Below are positions 17,878 through 26,192 of a stretch of DNA of 64,000 nucleotides, piece by piece (the stretch's first letter is position 1; each line of letters opens with the position of its first letter). The translations under genes were made by a program, and so were the position numbers. The stretch covers positions 186,001 through 250,000 of the forward strand of contig NZ_JAJDOO010000002.1 in assembly GCF_020595055.1 (NCBI RefSeq). Reading direction: 5' to 3'. Origin of the DNA: Desulfosporosinus shakirovi. GTDB lineage: Bacteria > Bacillota > Desulfitobacteriia > Desulfitobacteriales > Desulfitobacteriaceae. The notes beneath the pieces are model-generated. The model did no database searches and was not told the origin of the DNA. It saw only the letters and a list, made by a program, of their open reading frames with translations.

Positions 17878-18867
17878 ATGAAGAAAAAACTGTTAAGCGT
17901 AGTTTCAGTGTTATTAATGGTGGCTTTATTAGCCGGTTGTTCATCAAGTAAGCCAACAACACCTGCCCAGAGTGACTCGTCCAGCGAAAAAACATACAAG
18001 GTTGCCTACATAGCACGCGCCCAATCCGATTCATTTGCGGCTTGGCTTGCTAATGCAGTTAGAGATGAAGCTAAGAAATATCCGAATATTACCCTAGAGG
18101 TTTTCGATGGTCAGGCAAACGATGATAAAGAAAACTCTATGATTGAGAATGCTATAACCAACAAATTTGATCTGGTAATCGTACAGCCAAATAGTGGCGA
18201 ATCTCAAAGACCTTATGTAGAAAAGGTCGTTAAAGCAGGTATCTTTGCAATTACAACTAATGCACGTATTTCCGGTATTGAAGGTGCATCGTCAGTTGAT
18301 GCTCAACCTTATGAGCAAGCAGCGGTTAATGCACGTGCAGCTTTAACACAAATTCCACAGGATGCAAAAGTCGTTGTTCTAAAAGGACCTTCCGGTAACT
18401 TCCATGCCGATGAGCGTCGTGCCAGTTGGCAGAAAGAGTTCTTTGACAAACGCCCAGATGTTAAAATTGTTGGTGAGCAAATCGCTAATTGGAACAAAGA
18501 TGAAGCTATGAAATATATGGAAGACTGGGTTCAAGCTAACGATAAAATTGATGCTGTTATTGCCATGAATGATAACATGGCTGCCGGAGCACTTGAAGTA
18601 GTTAAGGACAATCCAAAGTATACAAAAATGTTTGCCTATGGTGTTGACGGAACTGCTGAAGCATTATTCCTCATTAAAGAAGGCAAAATGACGTCTACTT
18701 GTTTGCAAAATGCTAATGAACTTGCAGAGAAAATGCTTGATGCAAGTAACAAGCTTTTAACTGGTGCAGAAAAAGAGATTAACACTGATATTGGTAACCC
18801 CCTGGTTACTAAGGAAAATGTTGATGAATACATTGAAATCCTAAAAAAATCCGGAACGATTAAATAG
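17878..18867 (+). CDS. Sugar-binding lipoprotein of the ABC importer (RbsB-like)
   Basis: A 329-residue periplasmic-binding-protein-like lipoprotein. The signal peptide MKKKLLSVVSVLLMVALLAGC ends in the lipobox LAGC (lipidated Cys21), followed by a Ser/Pro/Thr-rich linker. The mature part starts YKVAYIARAQSDSF, and AMNDNMAAGALEV and FAYGVDGTAEAL are typical of the ribose/xylose-type family. It captures the sugar or polyol outside the membrane and delivers it to the permease. GAGAGAAGGATGG precedes the ATG. A hairpin after the stop probably keeps its message more abundant than the distal genes. Confidence 0.94.
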   Translation: MKKKLLSVVSVLLMVALLAGCSSSKPTTPAQSDSSSEKTYKVAYIARAQSDSFAAWLANAVRDEAKKYPNITLEVFDGQANDDKENSMIENAITNKFDLVIVQPNSGESQRPYVEKVVKAGIFAITTNARISGIEGASSVDAQPYEQAAVNARAALTQIPQDAKVVVLKGPSGNFHADERRASWQKEFFDKRPDVKIVGEQIANWNKDEAMKYMEDWVQANDKIDAVIAMNDNMAAGALEVVKDNPKYTKMFAYGVDGTAEALFLIKEGKMTSTCLQNANELAEKMLDASNKLLTGAEKEINTDIGNPLVTKENVDEYIEILKKSGTIK

Positions 18868-18893
18868 TACTTTTATGGCTCTCTGGAGTACGC

Positions 18894-18923
18894 AGGACAT
18901 TCTCCCTTAGGGATGAATGTCCT
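18894..18923 (+). terminator. Intra-operon hairpin between binding protein and dehydrogenase
   Basis: AGGACATTC and GAATGTCCT form a perfect 9-bp stem, with a possible extra CCCT/AGGG pair in the loop and no T-tract. It is more likely an mRNA-stabilising or partial termination element than a full terminator, fitting the usual excess of binding protein. Confidence 0.55.
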
Positions 18924-19003
18924 GTTGGCTAACATCTACCCTAACGTTCATATGTGATTGCACCATTTTTAACTAACTTACATTACTCAAGGAGGGGTAC
19001 TCA

Positions 19004-20044
19004 ATGAAAAATAGAGCAGCCTACATGACCGGTCTCAACAAATTGGAAATCCGGGAAATCGAAATCCCTGTACCGAAAGAAAAACAAGTCCTTGTAAAAC
19101 TTGAATATGTAGGAGTTTGCGGGTCTGACGTGCATTATTTGGAACACGGGAAAATAGGAGATTTTATCGTCAGTGGTGATTTTATACTGGGTCATGAATG
19201 TGCGGGAACAGTAGCTGCCATCGGATCAGGTGTGGAAAATCTCAAAGTTGGAGATAAAGTAGCTTTAGAACCGGGATGTACTTGTGGTCAATGCGAATTT
19301 TGCAAAACAGGCAGATACAATCTTTGCCCGGATGTAGAATTCTTAGCCACACCACCCTATCATGGTTGCTTAATGGACTACATTGCATTTCCGGAAAACA
19401 TGGCCTTTAAGCTGCCAGAAAATATCTCAACTAAAGAAGGTGCCCTTGTTGAGCCATTAGCAGTTGGCATGCATGCCGCAGCTCAGGGTAATGTTAAGTT
19501 AGGAGATTCAGTGGTGATCCTCGGCTCAGGTACTATAGGTCTTGTTACACTTCTGGCGTGTAAGGCCTTTGGTGCAACGGATATTACAGTTGTGGACGTT
19601 ATTCCAAAAAGGTTGGAATATGCTAAGAAACTGGGAGCAACCACCGTTTTAAATGCCAAAGAAGTGGATGTTTTAGCTGAAATCGATAAACTTACGAACA
19701 AAAAAGGCGTCGATATTGTTATCGAAACTGCTGGGTCTACCCAAACAATTGCTCAAACCCCTTATCTTGTCAAGAATGGTGGATGTATCGTTCTTGTTGG
19801 CATGGCGCCTCAGGATACTATCGAATATAACTTTGCAAAAATTATGGCTAAAGAAGCGGAAATAAAATCCGTCTTTCGTTACAGAAATATCTATCCTCAA
19901 GCCATCGATGCAATTTCAAAAAGGATTATTGATATCTCTGGAATTATTACCCATGAGTTTGATTTTGAAGATGTTGCCAATGCTTTTGACTTCGCAATTA
20001 ACCATAAAGAAGAGGTTGTTAAAGCTGTTATAAAAATCGGCTAA
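19004..20044 (+). CDS. Zinc-dependent medium-chain dehydrogenase, sorbitol/xylitol dehydrogenase type
   Basis: A 346-residue MDR enzyme. The catalytic zinc site has the cysteine of GVCGSDVHYLEHG (about residues 38-50) and GHECAG (about 64-69). The structural zinc site has four cysteines in CTCGQCEFCKTGRYNLC (about 92-108). The NAD-binding fold has GSGTIG (about 171-176). DVHYLEHGKIG is typical of polyol (sorbitol/xylitol/arabitol) dehydrogenases, which oxidise a polyol to a ketose with NAD+. As a xylulokinase gene follows, D-xylulose is the likely product and xylitol or D-arabitol the likely substrate; this is inference from context. AAGGAGGGGTACTCA precedes ATG 19004. Confidence 0.9.
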   Translation: MKNRAAYMTGLNKLEIREIEIPVPKEKQVLVKLEYVGVCGSDVHYLEHGKIGDFIVSGDFILGHECAGTVAAIGSGVENLKVGDKVALEPGCTCGQCEFCKTGRYNLCPDVEFLATPPYHGCLMDYIAFPENMAFKLPENISTKEGALVEPLAVGMHAAAQGNVKLGDSVVILGSGTIGLVTLLACKAFGATDITVVDVIPKRLEYAKKLGATTVLNAKEVDVLAEIDKLTNKKGVDIVIETAGSTQTIAQTPYLVKNGGCIVLVGMAPQDTIEYNFAKIMAKEAEIKSVFRYRNIYPQAIDAISKRIIDISGIITHEFDFEDVANAFDFAINHKEEVVKAVIKIG

Positions 20045-20093
20045 ATCTATTTCTACCAATATTCGTAGACTGCTAAACCAGGAGGGATGCGCG

Positions 20094-21623
20094 ATGCAAT
20101 ATTTACTGGGCGTTGATTTAGGGACCTCGGGTACAAAAACTGTGTTGTTTGATCTTGCCGGAAACGCCATCTCTTCAAAGACGATTGAATACCCATTATA
20201 TCAGCCAGCAAATGGTTGGGCAGAGCAAGACCCTTCTGATTGGTGGAATGCGACATGTAATGGTATTAAATACGTTATTAAAGAGAGTGGTATTGATGCC
20301 TCCGGAATTGCCGGAATAGGTCTTTCCGGACAGATGCATGGACTTGTAATGCTCGATAAAAATGGAACCATCTTGAGAAATTCAATCATTTGGTGCGATC
20401 AGAGAACAGACAATGAATGCCAGCAAATGAATAAAATAATCGGTGAAAAAAGGCTTATTGAAATTACGGCCAATCCTGCACTTACAGGTTTTACTGCTTC
20501 TAAAATTCTCTGGGTTCAGAACAATGAACCTGAAGTTTATGAGAAATGTGCTCATATTTTGCTTCCTAAGGATTATATCCGCTATATGCTTACGGGTGAA
20601 TTTGCTACGGAAATGTCAGATGCTTCAGGTATGCAACTTATGGATATTCCTAATCGTTGTTGGTCTGATGAAATATTATATAAATTTAATATCGACAAGT
20701 CTATGCTGGGGAAGATCTATGAATCGCCAGATATTACAGGTAAGGTACACAGAAGGGCAGCAGACTTAACGGGACTTCGCGAGGGCACAATCGTTGTGGG
20801 CGGTGCAGCGGACAACTCAGCTGCCGCAGTTGGTACAGGGGTTGTAAGGGCGGGGAATGCTTTTACGACCATCGGGACTTCCGGGGTAATTTACGCCATT
20901 TCAGATGATGTTTCCATTGACCTTAAGGGCAGGGTGCATACATTTTGCAGTGCCGTACCAGGGAAGTGGACGGTCATGAGTTGCACCTTGGGTGCCGGTT
21001 TATCTTTGAAATGGTTGAGAGATACTTGTTGCTCTGAGGAAATGATGGAGGCTGAAAAACTAGGGGTTGACCCTTATGTTGTCATGAATACCATGGCCGA
21101 ACAAGTTATGCCAGGAGCAGGGGGATTAGTTTATCTACCCTACTTGATGGGGGAACGATCTCCTCATCCGGATCCTTATTGCAGAGGGGTATTTTTCGGA
21201 TTGTCTGCTTCGCATAATCGCGCTAACATGATTCGTGCCGTAATGGAGGGGGTAGCCTTTTCCCAGCTTGAATGTGTTGATGTCTTTAAGGAAATGCGAG
21301 TTAACGTAGAAGATATGATAGCCTGTGGTGGCGGAGGAAGAAGTTCCGTTTGGAGACAGATGCTTGCAGATATGTACGGTTGCCCTGTAAGCACCATCAA
21401 AGCGGATGAAGGGCCTGCCTTTGGTGTAGCGATACTAGCAGGAGTTGGAGCAGGAATCTATGATTCAGTAGAAAATGCCTGTGACAATTTAGTTATTAAG
21501 AATAGTATCCAGAAGCCAAACTTTTCTACCCGAAAGGTGTACGATGAGTATTATCAGCTTTATAAGAAATTGTATATTGATTTAGAGGGGTCATTTAAGT
21601 ATTTATCTAAACTCCCAAAATAA
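20094..21623 (+). CDS. xylB: Xylulokinase
   Basis: A 509-residue FGGY sugar kinase. The N-terminal DLGTSGTKTVLFD (about residues 7-19) is the phosphate-binding loop, GLSGQMHGLV (about 79-88) is the XylB-specific block, and WCDQRTD (about 102-108) is in the sugar site. The catalytic Asp lies in GGAADNSAAAVGTG (about 239-252), and ACGGGGRSSVWRQMLAD (about 409-425) is in the C-terminal domain. It phosphorylates D-xylulose to xylulose 5-phosphate, which enters the pentose phosphate pathway. It is the last gene of the ABC-transporter/dehydrogenase operon and is followed by a very strong terminator. GGAGGGATGCGCG precedes ATG 20094. Confidence 0.94.
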   Translation: MQYLLGVDLGTSGTKTVLFDLAGNAISSKTIEYPLYQPANGWAEQDPSDWWNATCNGIKYVIKESGIDASGIAGIGLSGQMHGLVMLDKNGTILRNSIIWCDQRTDNECQQMNKIIGEKRLIEITANPALTGFTASKILWVQNNEPEVYEKCAHILLPKDYIRYMLTGEFATEMSDASGMQLMDIPNRCWSDEILYKFNIDKSMLGKIYESPDITGKVHRRAADLTGLREGTIVVGGAADNSAAAVGTGVVRAGNAFTTIGTSGVIYAISDDVSIDLKGRVHTFCSAVPGKWTVMSCTLGAGLSLKWLRDTCCSEEMMEAEKLGVDPYVVMNTMAEQVMPGAGGLVYLPYLMGERSPHPDPYCRGVFFGLSASHNRANMIRAVMEGVAFSQLECVDVFKEMRVNVEDMIACGGGGRSSVWRQMLADMYGCPVSTIKADEGPAFGVAILAGVGAGIYDSVENACDNLVIKNSIQKPNFSTRKVYDEYYQLYKKLYIDLEGSFKYLSKLPK

Positions 21624-21682
21624 GTCTGTGAACGGCAGGGTTACAAGAGAGCTTTGTAGTGAACCTACTCAGTATAATGACA

Positions 21683-21720
21683 GGGGTTATAACGAAACTA
21701 TTGTTTCGTTATAACCCCTT
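21683..21720 (+). terminator. Terminator of the polyol operon
   Basis: GGGGTTATAACGAAAC pairs perfectly with GTTTCGTTATAACCCC around a TATT loop. There is only a short TT tail, but the 16-bp stem is exceptional. Confidence 0.85.
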
Positions 21721-21892
21721 AAGCTTTCTGTGAAATACCTCAAATCACTATTCTCTAAGGCATTTCAGGTTATCTTGGCGAGTTCAATTCTTCTGATATG
21801 TAAATTCCGCAGTTCTGGGACATATCGTGCGAAGGTTGCGCCTCCTTGAAGCGGAGTTCTGGTGCTATATCTGCCACTGGCGGGCTGGTGTA

Positions 21893-22579
21893 TTAATCAA
21901 ATGTATGAATACTGATGCAAGGGTCATTTTTCAAGACGAAATATCTATTTTCCCGGTCAATTATATTAGCCGCTTTAAACTCTTTAAGCGCCTGAATGAC
22001 CATAACACGCGAAGAGCCAATCATATCGGCTAATTCCTGCTGGGTAATTTTTAGATCTATCAACGTCGAGGTTGACGATTTTTGTCCATATTGTTCTGCT
22101 AAACGATAAAAAAGTTGCAACAATCTCTCTTTTACAGGTAGTCCTGCTTCTTTTCCCAATTTCAACATGGTTTCATAACGTTTTTGCCCTAAGTAGCCAA
22201 TAATCCTCATGGCAAAGGAAGGATCTTGTTTGATTAACGCCTCAAATTGGAGTTTACTGAAACAGCATATGCAAACATCTTCCATGGCTATGGCGCTTGA
22301 ATGCTCATTTTGTTCTTGATATAAGGACAATTCACCTAAGACTTCACCGGGTCCGCATATATCCAGAATTGTTTCATTGCCCTCTTCTGTAGTTTGTACG
22401 AGTTTCAGCTTACCCGATTTTATAAGGTATATGGTACTTGTGGCCTCTCCTTGACGAAAAAGGTAGTGTCCTCTGGACAATCTCTTTCTTTGCGTACATT
22501 GGCACAAGTTTGTAAGTTGATCTTGTTCCAGTCCCTGAAATAGGTCCAATTGCTGCAGACAGATGATGCAACGCTTCAT
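21893..22579 (-). CDS. Crp/Fnr family transcriptional regulator
   Basis: A 228-residue regulator. It has a cyclic-nucleotide-binding-type beta-barrel (GHYLFRQGEATSTIYLIKSG, about residues 37-56, and GEVLGELSLY, about 81-90). A C-terminal winged helix follows (ITQQELADMIGSSRVMVIQALKEF, recognition helix about 180-195). The N-terminal region has CIIC at residues 4-7 and LCQC near 28-31. These cysteines could hold an Fe-S cluster as in Fnr or form a redox switch, but the pattern is not the E. coli one. MKRCIIC is taken as start, because GAGGAGG lies 6 bases before that ATG (22579). It is transcribed alone; the DUF1638 unit upstream ends at a hairpin just before it. Confidence 0.88.
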   Translation of the reverse strand: MKRCIICLQQLDLFQGLEQDQLTNLCQCTQRKRLSRGHYLFRQGEATSTIYLIKSGKLKLVQTTEEGNETILDICGPGEVLGELSLYQEQNEHSSAIAMEDVCICCFSKLQFEALIKQDPSFAMRIIGYLGQKRYETMLKLGKEAGLPVKERLLQLFYRLAEQYGQKSSTSTLIDLKITQQELADMIGSSRVMVIQALKEFKAANIIDRENRYFVLKNDPCISIHTFD

Positions 22580-22663
22580 ACTTTTCCTCCTCATGTATCA
22601 ACGGTTGCTATAAATTGAGTATATCGGAAAATGCCCGATACTACTATAATACTTGAAAACCTG

Positions 22664-22710
22664 AAATGCACAATAATTCCGCCTGTCATAAGCGGAATTA
22701 TTGTGCATTT
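22664..22710 (-). terminator. Terminator hairpin of the DUF1638/PPOX unit
   Basis: AAATGCACAATAATTCCGC and its exact reverse complement are separated by nine bases. Read on the minus strand it lies directly after the flavin-binding gene at 22721-23032. Confidence 0.8.
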
Positions 22711-22720
22711 TCGGAAAAAT

Positions 22721-23032
22721 TTACAGAAGTACTTCTGCTTTTTCTGCCTTAAATAAAATCATTTTCTCCTCTATACATGCTTTGCCTGTAAGCCTGAAGC
22801 CTTTTGGGCCACCTTCCATAGTTGCTATTATAACCTGCATCATTCCGTTATCTTTGATGTTCTGCTGAGTGATCTCCATCTTGTAGATACCAAACCCTAG
22901 TACGTCGGCTTCTCTTATTTCCGCTACTTTTCCAACCACGATCATGTGTGGTTCTCCATGGACAGAAGCAGTTGTAATAGGAATAAACGGAGCCTTTGAT
23001 ATTACATCTTTAATCTCTTGAGTTATAACCAT
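22721..23032 (-). CDS. Pyridoxamine 5'-phosphate oxidase-like flavin-binding protein, 103 residues
   Basis: A short split-barrel flavoprotein of the PPOX/FMN-binding class. The opening ITQEIKDVISKAPFIPITT, followed by GEPHMIVVGKV, is the usual first half of the barrel. At 103 residues it is shorter than PdxH and lacks the PdxH C-terminal block, so it is more likely a small FMN- or F420-type reductase or a flavin store than a vitamin B6 enzyme. It lies 34 bases after the DUF1638 gene on the minus strand, with AAGGAGTG as ribosome binding site, and ends the unit. Confidence 0.8.
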   Translation of the reverse strand: MVITQEIKDVISKAPFIPITTASVHGEPHMIVVGKVAEIREADVLGFGIYKMEITQQNIKDNGMMQVIIATMEGGPKGFRLTGKACIEEKMILFKAEKAEVLL

Positions 23033-23066
23033 TTAAATTCACTCCTTGTAACTTTTAGTGATTATG

Positions 23067-23696
23067 TCACTTAACTTTATTGGTGTAAGTAGAGGTTGCT
23101 TTGTCTAAAGCTTTCTCTAGAGTTTCAACCACATTCTTTTTGAAAACTGACAGATCAACGCTCTCAATTTCGATTGGCACCTGTGTATATTCGAAAAAAT
23201 CTAAGATAGCCTCATCATTGAACTCGGAAACACCGGTGTCGAGGAGCAAAATTTTATCGTAGAAACCAAAATTCTGCCTAGCGTCAATTTCGTCCCAGCC
23301 TTGTGCTTGAATGAAAATTTTTCGCCAATTTTCCAACCAACCTTGAGTAAGGTAAAATATCTTAACCGATTTTTCTAGTTTCTCCTGTCTCTCCTTACCT
23401 AAAATCAATTCAATACAATTCCTGGGCTGCAAGCTAATAACATGATATTTTTCTGTGAACTCGCTCATCTCAGGATGGCACATAGAGCCAAAAAAGAGGA
23501 CCGTCTTTTCTTCGGTCGAATTATCATTTAGCGCATCGGTGATGCCAGCTTTCAGTTTTTCATAGTCTACATGCAAAGCTGGTGCTGTATAGATAACTTT
23601 AAACACGGCATCAGATGTCCATTCGGTTCTTATTTCCTCTAGAACCTGCTCAAGCTCCAGTTGGAAAATACCGCAGGCAACAATGCGTACCTCCAT
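23067..23696 (-). CDS. DUF1638 family protein, 209 residues
   Basis: The start MEVRIVACGIFQLEL and the later FGSMCHPEM block match DUF1638, a family I know from methanogens and anaerobic bacteria beside methylamine or other corrinoid methyltransferases. Its biochemical role is unknown. The CxxP-like GSMCHPE and NCIELIL cysteines could bind a metal. No membrane segment is visible. GAGAAGAGGTGATAT precedes the ATG on the minus strand. It is co-transcribed with the flavin-binding gene and lies near the Crp/Fnr gene. No corrinoid protein or methyltransferase is in the window. Confidence 0.75.
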   Translation of the reverse strand: MEVRIVACGIFQLELEQVLEEIRTEWTSDAVFKVIYTAPALHVDYEKLKAGITDALNDNSTEEKTVLFFGSMCHPEMSEFTEKYHVISLQPRNCIELILGKERQEKLEKSVKIFYLTQGWLENWRKIFIQAQGWDEIDARQNFGFYDKILLLDTGVSEFNDEAILDFFEYTQVPIEIESVDLSVFKKNVVETLEKALDKATSTYTNKVK

Positions 23697-23853
23697 ATTA
23701 ATATATCACCTCTTCTCTGAGCATCGTTGTACTATAAGTCATTGGATCTAACAACCAGACTCGTCTTATGTGATCTTAACATGGGGCAAAAAAGATAAAT
23801 GTTAAATAATTAACAAAAAAGGAAAAAATAATGGTTGTTGAAAAAGGACGTTG

Positions 23854-24025
23854 GGGAATAAAGGTGTAACTCAGCAAGGCGAGAAGGTAACGATCTCCTT
23901 TGATCCGCAAGGCGGAACATTTGATAATAGTACAACGGAAATCAGGGAGAGGTAGAAGAAGCTAGAGGCCGGTGACCGCATTTATGATGACATATCTTTA
24001 ACGCACAATGAAGTGAGATTATTAC
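23854..24025 (+). pseudogene. Remnant of a secreted protein with InlB-type repeat
   Basis: A broken plus-strand frame reads VTQQGEKVTISFDPQGGTFD, which resembles the Listeria-Bacteroides (InlB B) surface repeat. It then meets a stop and continues as LEAGDRIYDDISL. No start codon or signal peptide remains. It lies just before the surface-fibre locus and may be debris from another cell-surface gene. The rest of 23697-24292 is AT-rich spacer. Confidence 0.35.
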
Positions 24026-24292
24026 GCTGAAAACTTATTGTTTAATATATAAGTAACCTAATATTCTGTTGGAATATTTATTTTAAAGATACCTATTGGA
24101 ATATTTTCAATTTGTGATTAATATTATAATTGTATACATTAACCATATGTTATTATAGATTGTTAAAATTGGTTTATTATACAAATTGACGTAGTATTTT
24201 GCTCGTGCTATTATATCAAAGTAATAGAAAGTGCTATGGAAACGTATATTATTGAAATATCGTAATGATTAATTACATTAATTGAGGTGATC

Positions 24293-25246
24293 ATGAAAAA
24301 ACTCCTTTTTTTGTTGACATTAGTTTTAATCATGTTAAGTTCGATTGTGGCAGGAACGCTGGCTATGTATACTGTCTCCATTGACAACTTGGCTGAGGGC
24401 AGTGTAGTTGCCAAAGAGTTCATCTTTGTTGGGGAAGGTACGGATACCTTTCAGCAGGGACTGAAAATAGCGCCGTCTGAGACAACTCAGTGGCAGTTCA
24501 AGGTCAAAAACTATGAAAATAATATCGTATCAGAAACAGATATGTACTACAAACTTACCTTTAATGTGCAAGCTGTGTCAGGTAAAAAAGCAATAGAACC
24601 ATTAAAAGTCACCGTCAAGGACTCGAAGGGCAATGCGCTTAACAGTGTGACGGGAGTGGGAAGCTTTGCTGTGGTGGGATTGTTTCCTCTTGCGGTTAAT
24701 GGCCAGGAGCAGAATTACTTGGTGGAGATATCCTGGCCGGATGAGGGAGCTTCCGACGTTAAGTATTCAGGCGGCAATTACGGAACGAAGATTAATGTGG
24801 ATGCTGTTGCTTCCCAGAGCCCTTTCAGTGCTGTTGATCCGGGAGACCCTTCCCAGGGGGTCGATGTGCGTTATGAGACAACAACCCCGTGGCAGAACGG
24901 ACAAAGTGGTATTTATCAGTATAACTATAAAGTCACCATTACCAATAATACTTCTGAACCTATCAACAATTGGAGCATTGGCTTTTTCCTTCCCACAGAC
25001 AAGCTGACTGAGGTTTGGAGTAATGCCAAACTGGTATCTGATTCGCCACCGGGATACTACAAATTTATCAACCCTGGGTATAACAACCAGGCTACAGATA
25101 ATATATTGCCGGGACAAAGCGTGTCTTTCGGCGGTCCGGCAAAAGGGATGGGTACTGAGGCAATTCAAACTATCAGTGTTGGTGGAAGCAATATAAGCGA
25201 TATCACCAATGTGGATTTAACTTGTCAATTTGGCATGGCTCCCTGA
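24293..25246 (+). CDS. TasA/CalY-like secreted protein with C-terminal carbohydrate-binding-like domain
   Basis: A 317-residue secreted protein. The signal peptide ends in AGTLAMYT, the form cleaved by SipW-type signal peptidases. Residues about 25-180 form the fibre-type domain (EGSVVAKEFIFVGEGTDTF, then KIAPSETTQWQF), closely like the protein at 25493. After a short linker, about residues 195-315 resemble a family 2/3 cellulose-binding module (YNYKVTITNNTSEPINNW, SFGGPAKGMG). It may therefore be a surface or matrix fibre subunit carrying a sugar-binding tail. The start is ATG 24293 after GAGGTGATC. It is the first gene of a locus that includes a SipW peptidase. Confidence 0.8.
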   Translation: MKKLLFLLTLVLIMLSSIVAGTLAMYTVSIDNLAEGSVVAKEFIFVGEGTDTFQQGLKIAPSETTQWQFKVKNYENNIVSETDMYYKLTFNVQAVSGKKAIEPLKVTVKDSKGNALNSVTGVGSFAVVGLFPLAVNGQEQNYLVEISWPDEGASDVKYSGGNYGTKINVDAVASQSPFSAVDPGDPSQGVDVRYETTTPWQNGQSGIYQYNYKVTITNNTSEPINNWSIGFFLPTDKLTEVWSNAKLVSDSPPGYYKFINPGYNNQATDNILPGQSVSFGGPAKGMGTEAIQTISVGGSNISDITNVDLTCQFGMAP

Positions 25247-25295
25247 ACTAAGGGATACTGAGCCGATTATATGAATGCGATGAGGAGGAGGGTAA

Positions 25296-25430
25296 ATGAG
25301 GAAAAAGATTCTCTTGCTTCTTGCCTTAAGCGCTGTACTATTTGTTTCCTTAACCGTTGGCACCCTTTCCAACTATACAAGTGTTACCAGTTTCGGTACG
25401 AGCATTTACCCTGATTTTCACACAAGATAA
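25296..25430 (+). CDS. 44-residue SipW-type signal-peptide-only protein
   Basis: An ATG at 25296, behind the excellent site GAGGAGGAGGGTAA, opens MRKKILLLLALSAVLFVSL, followed by TVGTLSNYTSVTSFG and a stop after 44 codons. The hydrophobic core and the GTLSNYT site match the SipW-dependent signal peptides on both sides, yet almost nothing follows the cleavage site. It may be a truncated third fibre subunit or a true micro-protein released by SipW. It lies between the two larger paralogues, so co-expression is expected. Confidence 0.55.
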   Translation: MRKKILLLLALSAVLFVSLTVGTLSNYTSVTSFGTSIYPDFHTR

Positions 25431-25492
25431 AGAACCGATAAACCGAATTCAAATCAATAATCAAATCGAATATGAAAATTGGAGGAAAAATG

Positions 25493-26023
25493 ATGAAAAA
25501 AGTACTAACGATTGTCGCACTTGTCTTGATTTTATCGACATCCGTGATCGCAGGGACACTGGCAATGTATACGACGACTATTGACAACATTGCGGAAGGC
25601 AGTGTTGTAGCCAAAGAATTTATTCTAGTAAAAGGCGGTACGGATACTTTTACGAAAAATGTAAAAATAGCCCCGTCTGAAACAGTGGATTGGCAGTTCA
25701 GTGTGAAAAACTATGACGGTTCAGTTATAAGTGAGACGGGGATGGATTTGGATTTTGCTGTGGATGTTATGGCGGAGAACGGCAAAAGCATGATTGCTCC
25801 GCTGGTAGTGACCGTTAATAATTCCAACGGCGACATTGTTGGCACTGTAAACTCAAGCGGTAAAATAGTATTTAACGACGAATTCGCGTTGAGCGCAAGC
25901 GGACAAGAGAAAACCTATACTGTATCTGTTAACTGGCCCAGCGATAATAACTTAGATATCAGTTATGCTGGAGCAGATTATGGAACAGCCGTTAAGGTGT
26001 CTGTAACCGGTAATCAGAAATAA
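25493..26023 (+). CDS. TasA/CalY-like secreted fibre protein, 176 residues
   Basis: A secreted protein closely related to the first 180 residues of the protein at 24293. Both share AGTLAMYT at the cleavage site, EGSVVAKEFI, GTDTF, KIAPSET and the later SGQE/NGQE...VSVNWP/VEISWP block. It lacks the carbohydrate-binding tail, so it looks like the plain subunit of the same fibre or coat. Two adjacent ATGs follow GGAGG. The second (25493) has the better spacing of about 7 bases; upstream in-frame codons precede the ribosome binding site and are unlikely to be used. A hairpin terminator follows. Confidence 0.82.
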   Translation: MKKVLTIVALVLILSTSVIAGTLAMYTTTIDNIAEGSVVAKEFILVKGGTDTFTKNVKIAPSETVDWQFSVKNYDGSVISETGMDLDFAVDVMAENGKSMIAPLVVTVNNSNGDIVGTVNSSGKIVFNDEFALSASGQEKTYTVSVNWPSDNNLDISYAGADYGTAVKVSVTGNQK

Positions 26024-26049
26024 AGGCAGATGAATCGTTAAAATTTCTA

Positions 26050-26095
26050 AACAGGGCACGAGTACCTTCATGGACTCGCGCCCTGTTTATATGTT
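26050..26095 (+). terminator. Hairpin after the second fibre gene
   Basis: AACAGGGCACGAGT and ACTCGCGCCCTGTT pair with a mismatch around CCTTCATGG, followed by TATATG. It is probably a partial terminator that separates abundant subunit mRNA from the processing genes. Confidence 0.7.
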
Positions 26096-26192
26096 CAATG
26101 TGTCGTGCTCTAATTTTTTATATGTCCATAGGACATAATATAAGGGAGTAATCCTTTGAGCTATACCGGATCCTCGAAAAGAAGGTTGAGGC

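Noticed and set aside
22721-23032. Pyridoxine 5'-phosphate oxidase PdxH
   Set aside because: The protein is only half the length and lacks the PdxH C-terminal block, so only the wider flavin-binding fold is claimed.
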